Shown: piece after piece, positions 1-9,122 of the stretch
Layout of the letters: each line of letters begins with the position of its first letter
How positions within the stretch are numbered: position 1 is the first letter of the stretch
From: Bacillus sp. UNC41MFS5
GTDB lineage: Bacteria; Bacillota; Bacilli; Bacillales_B; DSM-18226
Assembly (NCBI RefSeq): GCF_000686805.1
Contig: NZ_JMLP01000010.1
Span: forward strand, 124,001-188,000
Direction of reading: 5' to 3'
DNA: 64,000 nucleotides
Made by a program: the position numbers and the translations under genes
The notes under the pieces: generated by a model
Told to the model about the DNA's origin: nothing
The model's input: only the letters and a program-made list of their open reading frames with translations
Databases searched by the model: none

Positions 1-526
1 CTGTTTTAAGTGCACTTTCCAATTCATTCTGATTATGAACCTCCACTAATACTTCAAGGCCTAAACCCTTCGCATATTGAAAAAGTTCAACCAATTTCTG
101 TTCATCTAAGGCAGCTACTATCAATAAAATGATATCTGCACCATTCGAAGCAGCAAGCTTTATTTGTAGTTCATCTATTATAAAGTCCTTACAGAGAATC
201 GGCAGATTTACTTTACTCCGAACTGCTCTTAAATCGGAGAAAGAGCCTTTAAAAAAAGTTTGGTCCGTTAGAACAGAAATAGCTGACGCGCCATATGCTT
301 CATATTGTCCCGCCTGGAATGCAGGATCAATTGAATTATTAATTATCCCTTTCGAAGGCGATGCCCGCTTAAACTCTGAGATAATCGATATTTGATCTGT
401 TGTTTTTAGTTTTTGAATAAAAGATTTTCTCGGCTGGTTTGTTTCTTCGAATCGTTGGTTCCCTTCACGCAGGAATTGAACTTCTTTTCTCTTTTGGTCA
501 ATAATTTTATCTAAGATGGTTGCCAC
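1..526 (-). CDS. trpC: Indole-3-glycerol phosphate synthase, partial (C-terminus outside window)
   Basis: This enzyme makes indole-3-glycerol phosphate from CdRP, the fourth step of tryptophan synthesis, in the cytoplasm. About 175 N-terminal residues are visible; the family is normally about 250. The SEFKRASPSKG motif (about residues 50-60) carries the catalytic Glu and Lys, and a second catalytic Lys sits in LCKDF (about 113). The GTG start lies directly after the trpD stop codon, which implies translational coupling in the trpEGDC operon. It is open at the left edge because the window ends there. Confidence 0.95.
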   Translation of the reverse strand, partial: MATILDKIIDQKRKEVQFLREGNQRFEETNQPRKSFIQKLKTTDQISIISEFKRASPSKGIINNSIDPAFQAGQYEAYGASAISVLTDQTFFKGSFSDLRAVRSKVNLPILCKDFIIDELQIKLAASNGADIILLIVAALDEQKLVELFQYAKGLGLEVLVEVHNQNELESALKT

Positions 527-1555
527 TTAAATCGCCTCTTTCTGCCCTGCTGCTTTAGATTTTTCAATCAAAGTAGTTAATTTTTCATAAGCAGCGCCAG
601 AATCAATGATCTCTCTTGCCACGTGAATACCTTCCTTAATGGAATTTGCTTTTCCAGCTGTAAAGATTCCGAGGCCCGAATTAATTAATACCGTGTCACG
701 GTAAGCGCCCTTTTCCCCTTTTAACACATTGATTAATATTTCAGCATTTTCCTTAGAATCTCCGCCCCTAATACAACTGTTATCATATTGTGGGAGATTG
801 ATTTCTTCTGGGAAGAATGACTGATTTGTAATGACGCCATTCTCTAAAATAGTTAAATGATTTTCCCCTTGAAGCGATGCTTCATCCATAAAGCCTGCTC
901 CATTAATAACAACGGCCCGCTTGCGTCCTAACTTTAAAAGCACTTCAGCAAACACATTTAATAAATCTCTCCGATACACACCCAACAATTGATAGTCCAA
1001 CTCAATCGGGTTTGTAAGTGGTCCAATAAAGTTAAATATCGTTGGAATCTTTAATTGTTTTCGAACGGTCATGACTTTCTTTAATTTGGGATGAACATTT
1101 GGTGCAAATAAAAAGGATAAGCCGATTTCCTGCAGAATTTCTTCTGTTCTCTCTGCTGAAAGATTTAAATTAATCCCTAAGTATTCTAATACGTCGGCAC
1201 TGCCTGTTTTACTGGAAACACTTCGATTTCCATGCTTGGCAACAGGAATTCCAGCACCAGCAATCACAAAAGCAGATGTAGTGCTCACATTAAAACTGGA
1301 AGAACCATCTCCTCCTGTCCCGCAGTTATCAAGAACGCCTGAAAATTTCTCGTTAAATTTCAATGTATTTGCCTTCATTGCTTTTACTATTCCGGTAATT
1401 TCTTCGACTGTTTCTCCTTTTGATTTCAAACCCATTAAGAAGGCAGCAATTTCAGATTCTGAAACCTCTTCACCTAAAATGAAACTAACGGCTTCTTTCA
1501 TTTGGTTTTCAGAAAATGATTCACGTTCAGCTAATTGGAGTAAATAATTCTTCAT
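527..1555 (-). CDS. trpD: Anthranilate phosphoribosyltransferase
   Basis: It transfers phosphoribosyl from PRPP to anthranilate, the second committed step of tryptophan synthesis. The 342-residue length is normal for the family. The PRPP-binding loop GTGGDGSSSFN is near residues 79-89, and the KHGNRSVSS motif near 107-115 is also typical. Its first 29 bases overlap the end of trpG and its stop abuts the trpC GTG, so the three genes are tightly coupled on one transcript under the upstream T-box. Confidence 0.97.
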   Translation of the reverse strand: MKNYLLQLAERESFSENQMKEAVSFILGEEVSESEIAAFLMGLKSKGETVEEITGIVKAMKANTLKFNEKFSGVLDNCGTGGDGSSSFNVSTTSAFVIAGAGIPVAKHGNRSVSSKTGSADVLEYLGINLNLSAERTEEILQEIGLSFLFAPNVHPKLKKVMTVRKQLKIPTIFNFIGPLTNPIELDYQLLGVYRRDLLNVFAEVLLKLGRKRAVVINGAGFMDEASLQGENHLTILENGVITNQSFFPEEINLPQYDNSCIRGGDSKENAEILINVLKGEKGAYRDTVLINSGLGIFTAGKANSIKEGIHVAREIIDSGAAYEKLTTLIEKSKAAGQKEAI

Positions 1556-2138
1556 TTTTCTTCATCCTCTCTATCTCTTTTAAAAAGTTATTTAGGATTT
1601 GTTTACCGGTAGGAGTACCAATCGACTCCGGATGAAACTGTAGACCAAAAACAGGATACTCACGATGCCTAATCGCCATAATTTCCTGATCATCGTCCGA
1701 GTGAGCAATACTTTCGAGCATTTCAGGAATACTACTCTTTTCAATGATTAATGAATGATACCGCATCACTTCTAATGGGTTTGGCAGGCCTTCAAATAAT
1801 CCATCGCTCTGATGCGATATGAATGATGTTTTACCATGCTTGATTAGGGCTGCCCTTTTAATCTCACCACCGAATGCTGCACCGATGGCTTGATGACCGA
1901 GGCAAATTCCTAAGATAGGGATTTTATTAAAAAATGTTTGAATTACTTCGATGCAAATTCCGGCATTCTCCGGCTTCCCTGGTCCAGGGGAAAGAATGAT
2001 TGCTTTAGGGTTTAATTCCTTGATTTGTTCCATGGTAAGCTGATTGTTCCTAAAAACTGTTATTTGTTCCCCTAGTTCTCCTAGATATTGATAGAGGTTG
2101 AATGTGAACGAATCAAAATTATCAATTAGTAAAATCAT
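1527..2138 (-). CDS. trpG: Anthranilate synthase component II (glutamine amidotransferase)
   Basis: This subunit supplies ammonia from glutamine to TrpE. It is a class I glutamine amidotransferase with the nucleophile Cys79 in GICLGHQ and the His167/Glu169 pair in FHPES. It starts inside the last codons of trpE (4-base ATGA overlap) and overlaps trpD by 29 bases. B. subtilis keeps its single pabA/trpG in the folate operon. Here the gene sits inside the trp operon, as in the B. cereus group. It could also serve PabB, which is not in the window. Confidence 0.95.
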   Translation of the reverse strand: MILLIDNFDSFTFNLYQYLGELGEQITVFRNNQLTMEQIKELNPKAIILSPGPGKPENAGICIEVIQTFFNKIPILGICLGHQAIGAAFGGEIKRAALIKHGKTSFISHQSDGLFEGLPNPLEVMRYHSLIIEKSSIPEMLESIAHSDDDQEIMAIRHREYPVFGLQFHPESIGTPTGKQILNNFLKEIERMKKNEELFTPIS

Positions 2139-3523
2139 TTCTCACCCTCCAGGAAAGAGTTTAGTTTGTTTATCGTCTCTTGATACTCGGATTCTGGATT
2201 TGAATCATATACGATACCAGCACCGGCTTGTATATAAGCGGAACCCTCTTTTAAAATCATCGTTCGAATCGCAAGGGCAAAATCCATATTTCCATCAGCG
2301 GATATATATCCAACAGCTCCTGAATATAACCCTCGTTTGGACTTTTCTAACGAGTTTATTATCTCCATCGCGCGAACCTTCGGAGCTCCTGAAACAGTCC
2401 CGGCCGGCAGACAGGCAGCGAGCGCATCGATGGCTGTCTTGTCAGAAATTAAATGACCGCTTACTTCAGAGACAAGGTGCATCACATGTCGGTATTTCTC
2501 CACCGCCATATACTTATCCACTCGAACGGATCCAAATTCACAAATTTTTCCGAGGTCATTTCTGCCAAGATCGACTAGCATCTTATGCTCCGCTAGTTCC
2601 TTTTCATCATTTTTCAATTCTTGCTCAATCAACAAATCCTCTTCATTTGTTTTGCCGCGTCTTTTTGTTCCAGCGATAGGATTCGAAAAAACTGTATGTG
2701 CTCTTGTTTTAATTAAGCTTTCAGGAGAAGAGCCAATCACGGTATACCCGTCAAAATCAATATAGAACATATAGGGTGTTGGATTATTTGCACGATGTTT
2801 GCGATAAAGTGATAATGGATCACCGTTAAAGGCTGATTTCATCCTCCTAGAAAGAACCACTTGAAAAATATCACCGGCTAAAATATGCTCCTTCGCAATT
2901 TCTACATTTTTGATAAAGGTTTCTTTTGTTGTTTCAGAGTCGAAGCCTGAAAAATCAAAAGGCTCTTCTGCTGGGTAAAAAGTAGGCTGCTTGAGTTCCT
3001 CTATTCTGAGATTGATTCTTTTTTCAATTACAGCGGTGTCGCTCTCCTTCGTTAAAGGACAACCACAAATCAAAACCTTGTCTTGTAGATGATCAAAGAC
3101 AATTACTTCTTCATAAAACATTAAGTGAACATCCGGCATTTCCATACCGTTCGGAAATTCCTCTCCAATCACCTCATACTGCCTAATAATGTCATAGCCT
3201 ACAAATCCGACCGCGCCACCAATAAACGGGAAGGGATACTCTTCAAAGCCCATTGGCGGGATAAGTCTTTTTAACACTTCTAGAGGATTACCCGTTAAAA
3301 CTTCTTTTTCACCATTCCGCTTAAGTATCTCATTCCGATCCCCCCTCGAAATTAGTTCAAAGGCTGGTTCTGCACCAATAAAGGAATATCGACCAGAATC
3401 ATTATACTTATGTGAGCTTTCTAATAAGAATTTCTTGTTCCCGTTTATTTTTTTTAAGATGGAGATTGGTGTAAGCGTGTCTCCTTTGATTTCCTTTATG
3501 AAATAATCCATTTTAGTTTGCAT
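2135..3523 (-). CDS. trpE: Anthranilate synthase component I
   Basis: It converts chorismate plus ammonia to anthranilate, together with TrpG. The 462-residue protein has the N-terminal feedback domain with the LLESS motif (about 33-37) and the chorismate-binding domain with IAGTKRRG, ELAEHKMLVDLGRNDLG and the C-terminal GAGIVYDSNPE block. It is first in the operon, about 20 bases after the leader terminator. PabB is the main alternative, but the Trp T-box and the following trpG-trpD-trpC settle the role. Confidence 0.97.
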   Translation of the reverse strand: MQTKMDYFIKEIKGDTLTPISILKKINGNKKFLLESSHKYNDSGRYSFIGAEPAFELISRGDRNEILKRNGEKEVLTGNPLEVLKRLIPPMGFEEYPFPFIGGAVGFVGYDIIRQYEVIGEEFPNGMEMPDVHLMFYEEVIVFDHLQDKVLICGCPLTKESDTAVIEKRINLRIEELKQPTFYPAEEPFDFSGFDSETTKETFIKNVEIAKEHILAGDIFQVVLSRRMKSAFNGDPLSLYRKHRANNPTPYMFYIDFDGYTVIGSSPESLIKTRAHTVFSNPIAGTKRRGKTNEEDLLIEQELKNDEKELAEHKMLVDLGRNDLGKICEFGSVRVDKYMAVEKYRHVMHLVSEVSGHLISDKTAIDALAACLPAGTVSGAPKVRAMEIINSLEKSKRGLYSGAVGYISADGNMDFALAIRTMILKEGSAYIQAGAGIVYDSNPESEYQETINKLNSFLEGEK

Positions 3524-3542
3524 GTTAGGACTCCCTTCTAAA

Positions 3543-3597
3543 TAAAAAAAAATCGTCCTCTATATGCGCAAAAATTTTACGCATATAGAGGACGATT
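3543..3597 (-). terminator. T-box regulated intrinsic terminator
   Basis: A perfect 18-bp stem (3551-3568 with 3580-3597) is followed on the minus strand by a run of eight or more U. It lies directly before the trpE ribosome binding site and is the off-state structure of the T-box. Confidence 0.92.
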
Positions 3598-3830
3598 CTA
3601 TGGTCGTGGTGCCACCTCTGTTTGAAGCAATTGTTAAATCTGCTTCCTCTTCAGATACGGAACAATCCGTTCGATATCCTATCCTTTTAACGGTGGAGAC
3701 CCGTGCATCCCTACTTAGATTCAAGATGCCTCTCACAAGTCCATTCCACAAATCCTTTCTTATCGGGCTCCCACCTACCCCGACTCTCTTGGAAGAAATA
3801 AATTAGTGTACTCCTCTTGTTCAACGAGTT
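3543..3830 (-). promoter_or_regulatory. Tryptophan T-box leader of the trp operon
   Basis: This is an uncharged-tRNA-sensing leader transcribed toward trpE. Read on the minus strand it has the Stem I base AAGAGGAGTAC, the AGAGAGTCGGGGTAGGTGG block, a UGG (Trp) specifier in GAATGGAC at 3743-3741, and the T-box AGAGGTGGCACCACG at 3619-3605. An intrinsic terminator follows. When tRNA-Trp is uncharged, the T-box region should pair with the acceptor end and prevent termination. A promoter probably lies just upstream, around 3830-3865, but its elements are weak by eye. Confidence 0.93.
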
Positions 3831-4051
3831 AATTATTTAACTTTGTTTATATCCTACGCAAAATTTAAGCTGAAGTCAAGGGAAAGATTCGGAAAATTTC
3901 AAATTAGTTTGAAAATTAACTTTCCTCCTCCTAGTTTTAAATCACTAGCATTTATATTAATTCCATTTAAAGGATGTTCCAACAAGGTTTTTTTAAAAGT
4001 GAATAAGCGAATAGTAATAGTAGCAAATAACGAAGGCGGGATTGAAGATTA

Positions 4052-5338
4052 ATGGAGCATATTGAACATTTAAGCCAAAATCCAAAAGCTGCGAAAAAGA
4101 AACAATCAGCAGCGGGACAAAAGCGATCGAATGAGATAGCTAATCAGAAGTGGGCAATCATCTCACTGTCTTCCATTCCACTAGTCATGACGTTGGGTAA
4201 TTCGATGTTAATACCAGTTCTACCTTCAATGGAAAAAAAATTATCGATTTCTTCCTTTCAAACCAGTATGGTTATTACTGTTTATTCGATTGTTGCTATT
4301 TTCCTGATACCTGTTGCAGGATACTTATCAGACCATATTGGTCGAAAAAAGGTCATTATCCCCAGCCTTATCATTGCTGGAATTGGCGGGTTGATTTCAG
4401 GTTTTGCTGCATGGAAAATGGATGATGCTTATTGGATTATTTTAGCTGGCCGAGCCCTTCAGGGGGTCGGAGCAGCTGGAGCCGCTCCAATCGTAATGCC
4501 ATTGGTAGGTGATATGTTTAAAAATGATGATGATGTTAGCTGTTGTCTGGGTTTAATTGAAACATCGAATACGTTTGGAAAGGTATTAAGCCCTATTTTA
4601 GGGGCTTTTCTTGCGGGAATCATTTGGTTTATGCCCTTTTTTTCCTTTCCAGTATTTTGTGTCATTTCTGTTTTAATGATTATGTTACTGGTCAAATGTC
4701 CGAAATCGACGGTGAAACCTATTCCATTTAAAGCTTTTTTCATCAATGTGAAAAAAACCTTTACTGAAAAGGGCCGCTGGCTTTATGCCATCTTTTTTAT
4801 TGGTGGAATCTTAATGCTTGTCCTATTTGGAATATTGTTTTACCTGTCTGAGCTTTTTGAAAAAGAATATGGCATTAAGGATATCAAAAAAGGATTCTTG
4901 CTAGCTCTACCACTTGGTGCCCTTTGTTTATCTTCGTTTATTAGCGGAAAAGTGATTAAGAAAAATAAAGTTCTAATGAAATGGATTACATTTGGCGGTT
5001 TAATTGCCACAGCTCTATCGATTGGAGCCCTGTGGTTTTCGATAAAGCTTTGGTACGTGATTACCATGTTTCTTATTAGTGGAGTAGGTATCGGTTTAGG
5101 GCTTCCTTGTCTTGATGCCTTGATAACTGAGGGTGTTGAAAAGGAGGAAAGAGGTACCATCACATCTATTTACAGTTCGATGAGATTTATTGGAGTTGCT
5201 GCCGGTCCTCCGATTATCGCTCTATTATTAAAGCAGGCTACCCACTGGATTTTTATACTCCTTGGCAGTCTAAGTATTCTAGCCGCCCTTATCGCATTAA
5301 TAGCTATTAAGCCTAATGCACAAGACCAAAAGAGCTGA
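4052..5338 (+). CDS. MFS family transporter (probable drug/multidrug exporter)
   Basis: The 428-residue membrane protein should have about 12 transmembrane segments after a hydrophilic, Lys/Gln-rich N-terminus of about 35 residues. The MFS motif A (GYLSDHIGRKKV, about 90-101) between TM2 and TM3 and the LAGRALQGVGAAGAAP stretch in TM4 are clear. The region after TM4 (FGKVLSPILGAFL) matches the position of the antiporter motif C. This suggests proton-coupled efflux, but the substrate cannot be read. It stands alone, divergent from the trp operon, and ends in a shared terminator. Only a weak ribosome binding site (GAAGGCGGG) precedes the ATG. The 200 bases upstream hold nothing else I recognise. 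Confidence 0.85.
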   Translation: MEHIEHLSQNPKAAKKKQSAAGQKRSNEIANQKWAIISLSSIPLVMTLGNSMLIPVLPSMEKKLSISSFQTSMVITVYSIVAIFLIPVAGYLSDHIGRKKVIIPSLIIAGIGGLISGFAAWKMDDAYWIILAGRALQGVGAAGAAPIVMPLVGDMFKNDDDVSCCLGLIETSNTFGKVLSPILGAFLAGIIWFMPFFSFPVFCVISVLMIMLLVKCPKSTVKPIPFKAFFINVKKTFTEKGRWLYAIFFIGGILMLVLFGILFYLSELFEKEYGIKDIKKGFLLALPLGALCLSSFISGKVIKKNKVLMKWITFGGLIATALSIGALWFSIKLWYVITMFLISGVGIGLGLPCLDALITEGVEKEERGTITSIYSSMRFIGVAAGPPIIALLLKQATHWIFILLGSLSILAALIALIAIKPNAQDQKS

Positions 5339-5362
5339 GGAATACCCTCAGCTCTTTCTTTT
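5332..5362. terminator. Bidirectional terminator between MFS gene and fruA
   Basis: A 9-bp stem (5332-5340 with 5346-5354) and 5-base loop are followed by TTTCTTTT on the plus strand and TTTT on the minus strand. It serves the converging MFS gene and fru operon. Confidence 0.9.
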
Positions 5363-5368
5363 GATATA

Positions 5369-7234
5369 TTATTTCACTGGTTTTTTTAGAAATCCAATTA
5401 ATAATGCTGAAACAACAGAACCCACTAAGATGGCAAGCGCATAAAGTAAGGCGCTATTTTCAACCAATGGTACAACAAATATTCCGCCGTGCGGGGCACG
5501 AAGACCAATTCCAAATGCCATCGATAGTGCACCTGCAATGGCAGAACCAGCCATAACAGAAGGAATGACGCGTAATGGATCAGCTGCAGCAAACGGGATC
5601 GCGCCTTCGGTAATGAAGGATAAGCCCATGACATAACAAGCCTTTCCTGCATCTCTGTCTTGTTCATTGAATTTATTTTTAAAGAATGTCGTCGCAAGAG
5701 CAATTGCTAACGGTGGAACCATACCTGCAGCCATAATTGCAGCCATTGGTCCATATACACCACTTGCTAGTAACCCTGTTCCAAATACATAGGCAGCCTT
5801 GTTAATTGGACCACCCATATCAAAGGACATCATAAGTCCTAGTACAACACCTAACAAAACAGCATTACCTGTTCCAAGACCTGTTAACCACTCAGCAATT
5901 TCCTTGTTTATCCATGAAACAGGATTATTAACGACATAATGCATCAAGAATCCAGTAATCGCTATTCCTAATAGAGGATAAATTAAGATACTTTTTATTC
6001 CTTCTAGAGAACGTGGAAGCCCTGCAAAAACTTTCTTTAACAATAAAACAATGTAACCTGCTAGAAAACCTGCAATCAAACCACCAAGGAATCCGGCCCC
6101 GCCATGTGCCGCCATCATTCCTCCTACCATACCTGGAGCGAAACCTGGACGGTCTGCAATACTGAGAGCAATAAATCCTGCAAGTACAGGAACAATTAAT
6201 GCAAATGCATTATCACCGCCGATGGCCTTAATAACTGCTGCTATAGGGTTGTATGATGGGTCATCTGGATTAGCGGAATTATATCCGAACATAAAGCTAA
6301 TTGCGATTAATATCCCACCGCCAACAACAAACGGAAGCATATTTGAAACACCATTCATTAGGTGCTTGTAAAACCCATTACGAGATCCTTTTTGATCCGC
6401 TGCTTTTTCACTCTGGCTGTTCCCATTAAAAATTGGAGCATCTTGTTTTTGTGCCTTGGTAATTAATTGTTCTGGGCGACGAATTCCTTCAGCTACTGCT
6501 GCCTGAATCACATGCTTACCTTTAAACCTTTCCATCTCAACATTGATATCTGCGGCAATAATAACGGCTGTTGCATTTTCAATTTCTTCTTTTGTCAGGA
6601 CATTCTTTGCACCGCCAGAACCATTTGTCTCAACCTTAATGTCCACACCCATTTCAGCTGCTTTTGCTTTTAGAGAATCAGCCGCCATATAGGTATGTGC
6701 AATACCCGTTGGACATCCCGTCACAGCAACGATTAAGTTTTTCTTTGTTTCTGTCGTAGTGACGGTTTCCTGTTTTTCTTCTTTATCATACCGGTTAATC
6801 GTTTCAAGGATTTCTTCAGGAGTCGTTGCCTTTAATAGCTCGTAACGGACCTCCGCTTTCATTAACAACCCAGAGAGCCGTGCTAATGCCTCTAAATGTG
6901 TATTATTGGCACCATCTGGAGCAGCAATCATAAAAAACAAATGTGCTGGTTTTCCATCCAATGATTCATAATTAACACCTGTCGCTGATTTCCCAAACAC
7001 AATGGCTGCTTCATTTACTACTTTTGTTTTAGCATGTGGGATGGCGATTCCATCCCCAATACCTGTTGTACTTTGCTCTTCACGCTTTAAGATGGCTGCT
7101 TTAAATTCTGCACGATCAGATATTTTCCCTGCCTTAGAAAGGACATCGACCAACTGATCAATTGTTGATTCTTTTTCATTGCCTTCTATATTTAAAAGAA
7201 TCGTATTTTTAGATAACAATTCAGTAATTTTCAT
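5369..7234 (-). CDS. fruA: PTS fructose transporter subunit EIIABC
   Basis: It imports fructose and phosphorylates it to fructose 1-phosphate. The 621 residues hold three PTS domains in order: EIIA (about 1-145, phospho-His67 in AIPHAKTK), EIIB (about 165-265, phospho-Cys174 in VTGCPTGIAHT) and the membrane channel EIIC (about 285-620). A Lys/Gln/Thr-rich linker (150-165) separates A from B. It is the last gene of fruR-fruK-fruA, starting 13 bases after fruK, with length and order like B. subtilis. Confidence 0.97.
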   Translation of the reverse strand: MKITELLSKNTILLNIEGNEKESTIDQLVDVLSKAGKISDRAEFKAAILKREEQSTTGIGDGIAIPHAKTKVVNEAAIVFGKSATGVNYESLDGKPAHLFFMIAAPDGANNTHLEALARLSGLLMKAEVRYELLKATTPEEILETINRYDKEEKQETVTTTETKKNLIVAVTGCPTGIAHTYMAADSLKAKAAEMGVDIKVETNGSGGAKNVLTKEEIENATAVIIAADINVEMERFKGKHVIQAAVAEGIRRPEQLITKAQKQDAPIFNGNSQSEKAADQKGSRNGFYKHLMNGVSNMLPFVVGGGILIAISFMFGYNSANPDDPSYNPIAAVIKAIGGDNAFALIVPVLAGFIALSIADRPGFAPGMVGGMMAAHGGAGFLGGLIAGFLAGYIVLLLKKVFAGLPRSLEGIKSILIYPLLGIAITGFLMHYVVNNPVSWINKEIAEWLTGLGTGNAVLLGVVLGLMMSFDMGGPINKAAYVFGTGLLASGVYGPMAAIMAAGMVPPLAIALATTFFKNKFNEQDRDAGKACYVMGLSFITEGAIPFAAADPLRVIPSVMAGSAIAGALSMAFGIGLRAPHGGIFVVPLVENSALLYALAILVGSVVSALLIGFLKKPVK

Positions 7235-7247
7235 ATCTATCTCTCCT

Positions 7248-8162
7248 TTAACGGATCTCTTTTATATGAACTTGTGGTAGAAGTTCTTCTACTTTTTCCT
7301 TGGTACATAAACCAAGTGAAAAGGCTGTTGCACTTCCTGAGGCCACACTATAGCGAAAAGCTTCCTCAATATTTCTAGTTTTCACATAGGCAGCTAAGAA
7401 ACCGGCAACCATCGAGTCACCTGCACCTACTGAATTTTTCACTTCTCCTTTTGGAACCTCTGCCAAAAGTGTGGTATCGCTATTAATCAAGACTGCCCCT
7501 GCCCCTGCGAGCGAAACAATAACATTTTTTGCGCCCATTTCAACGAGTTTCTTCCCTAATGGGATGACTTCCTCAACGTTTGTAATGGTTGTTTCAAATA
7601 GTTCCCCAAGCTCATGATGATTCGGTTTAATTAGTAATGGTTGATAAGGGAGAACTTTTTTCAATAAATCTCCTTCTGCATCTACTACAAATTGTGCACT
7701 GCTTTCACTACAAATTCTGACCAGTTCCTCATACGTAGTTTTCGGTAAACTACTAGGAATGCTTCCAGCCAGTACCAATAAATCCTTGGCACCTAATTGC
7801 TTAATTTTTTGTTTTAGTAATAAAAAGTTTTCTGCCGTGATTTTCGGTCCATTTGCATTAATCTCTGACTCTTGTCCCGTTTTAAGTTTTACATTGATTC
7901 GTGTATCTTCATCTACCTGAACAAAATCTGTTTCAATCTGTTCCTTTTGAAGATATTGCTCAATGTAAGCACCGGTAAAACCACCAACAAAACCTAGTGC
8001 TATACTGCTTGTGCCAAATTGGTTCAAAACTGTTGACACATTGATTCCTTTCCCGCCTGGAAATTTTGCTTCCTCAACTGTCCGGTTTAATTCACCGAGC
8101 TGAAAGATTTCTAGTTTAACGATATAGTCTACAGAGGGATTTAACGTTAATGTATAAATCAT
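7248..8162 (-). CDS. fruK: 1-phosphofructokinase
   Basis: It phosphorylates fructose 1-phosphate from FruA to fructose 1,6-bisphosphate. It is a PfkB-family kinase of 304 residues with the N-terminal GGKGINVS motif (about 36-43) and the C-terminal GAGDSMVAGF motif whose Asp249 is the catalytic base. The start overlaps the end of fruR by four bases, showing coupled translation. Tagatose-6-phosphate kinase is a sequence alternative, but the operon context makes FruK clear. Confidence 0.97.
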   Translation of the reverse strand: MIYTLTLNPSVDYIVKLEIFQLGELNRTVEEAKFPGGKGINVSTVLNQFGTSSIALGFVGGFTGAYIEQYLQKEQIETDFVQVDEDTRINVKLKTGQESEINANGPKITAENFLLLKQKIKQLGAKDLLVLAGSIPSSLPKTTYEELVRICSESSAQFVVDAEGDLLKKVLPYQPLLIKPNHHELGELFETTITNVEEVIPLGKKLVEMGAKNVIVSLAGAGAVLINSDTTLLAEVPKGEVKNSVGAGDSMVAGFLAAYVKTRNIEEAFRYSVASGSATAFSLGLCTKEKVEELLPQVHIKEIR

Positions 8163-8911
8163 GCTGTCACAACCTTTATTGTAGTTCTATTTAAGTATTG
8201 CATCTCTGTCTCTTCATCTAATTCATTCGTGATAATGGCTGCTTCGTGAATATCGGCAATCTTTGAAAACGATATTTCAGCAAATTTGGTATTATCTGCT
8301 AGCACATACGTTTCACGAGATAGAGCCATTGCCTTTTGCTTCACCATTGCTTCCTCTTGGTCTGGCGTTGTAAACCCAAATTGTGGATGAATGCCATTCA
8401 CACCCATGAAACATTTATCGAATCGGTAGAGGTCTAGGCCTGCTAAGGCTCCCCTTCCGATGAAAGCATTAGTATTAGGCTTCGCCAAGCCGCCAATTAA
8501 ATAAGTGGTTATCCCTTTGTCTAATAATGGTTTTAAATGCATTAAGCCATTCGTGACAACAACGATATCTGTAAAAGGGAGGAATTCGATCATTTCAATC
8601 ACAGTTGACCCCGCATCAAGATAAATGCTTTCACCTTCATCTACTAAACCGGCTGCATATTGTGCAATCATTCGTTTCGCTTGAAGGTTTTTGGAAGATT
8701 TCTCAATCATACTGGGCTCTTGAAGTTTCCCTTGTAATCTTGAGGCACCTCCATGAATTCTCTTTAAAAACTTCTGGTCCTCTAATTGTGAGAGATCTCG
8801 TCGTATAGTTGACTCCGAGGACTCGGTTAACTCCATTATTTCATTGATTTTTACCACATTTTTCTCTTTTAATAATTGCAGGATCACTCGATGACGTTCT
8901 GGTGTTAACAA
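8159..8911 (-). CDS. fruR: DeoR-family transcriptional repressor of the fructose operon
   Basis: It is a 250-residue DeoR-type regulator. The N-terminal winged helix-turn-helix (about 5-57, with ESTIRRDLSQLE) is followed by a sugar-phosphate sensing domain of the ribose-5-phosphate isomerase-like fold (about 75-235). It is the first gene of the operon, so it likely represses itself and fruKA until fructose 1-phosphate accumulates. Candidate operator repeats lie just upstream. Confidence 0.93.
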   Translation of the reverse strand: MLTPERHRVILQLLKEKNVVKINEIMELTESSESTIRRDLSQLEDQKFLKRIHGGASRLQGKLQEPSMIEKSSKNLQAKRMIAQYAAGLVDEGESIYLDAGSTVIEMIEFLPFTDIVVVTNGLMHLKPLLDKGITTYLIGGLAKPNTNAFIGRGALAGLDLYRFDKCFMGVNGIHPQFGFTTPDQEEAMVKQKAMALSRETYVLADNTKFAEISFSKIADIHEAAIITNELDEETEMQYLNRTTIKVVTA

Positions 8912-8947
8912 GTCATCACCACCTAGATTTTTTTATTCTATAACTAC

Positions 8948-8976
8948 ATAATACTGAAAACGATTGCACATTTCAA
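8948..8976 (-). promoter_or_regulatory. fruRKA promoter with embedded cre box
   Basis: On the minus strand a -35 TTGAAA (8976-8971) and a -10 TATTAT (8953-8948) are separated by exactly 17 bases. The spacer contains TGCAATCGTTTTCA (8955-8968), which matches the CcpA cre consensus at 13 of 14 positions. Binding there would block RNA polymerase and give catabolite repression. The match is seen; the regulation is inferred. Confidence 0.8.
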
Positions 8977-9020
8977 TCATTTTCTTTCAAAAACAATCAT
9001 TTTTTGAATGTTTTTGAATG
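8974..9020. repeat. Short direct repeats upstream of the fru promoter (candidate FruR operators)
   Basis: TTTTGAATGT occurs twice in tandem (9002-9020) and CAATCAT occurs twice, 20 bases apart (8974-8980, 8994-9000). They lie over and just upstream of the -35 box. DeoR-family repressors bind such repeats, so these may be FruR sites. This is positional inference only. Confidence 0.4.
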
Positions 9021-9083
9021 TTTTCTGAAAATACACATATTTTTACAGTATAATATTTATATATTATCCCCTTTCCAATATAT

Positions 9084-9107
9084 AAAAAACGCCAGAGATT
9101 TCTGGCG
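9084..9107 (-). terminator. Terminator of the DMSO-reductase-like operon
   Basis: A hairpin at 9090-9107 (CGCCAGA with TCTGGCG) is followed by six U on the minus strand. It lies 16 bases after the last gene of the operon. Confidence 0.88.
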
Positions 9108-9122
9108 CTTTTACATGTCAGC

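Noticed and set aside
2098..2679. 193-aa plus-strand reading frame over trpG/trpE
   Set aside because: Shadow of the trp genes, which have clear family motifs on the other strand.
3843..4052. 69-aa reading frame before the MFS gene
   Set aside because: No ribosome site and atypical composition; it lies in the trp/MFS promoter gap.
8605..8808. 67-aa plus-strand reading frame in fruR
   Set aside because: Antisense shadow of the DeoR gene.
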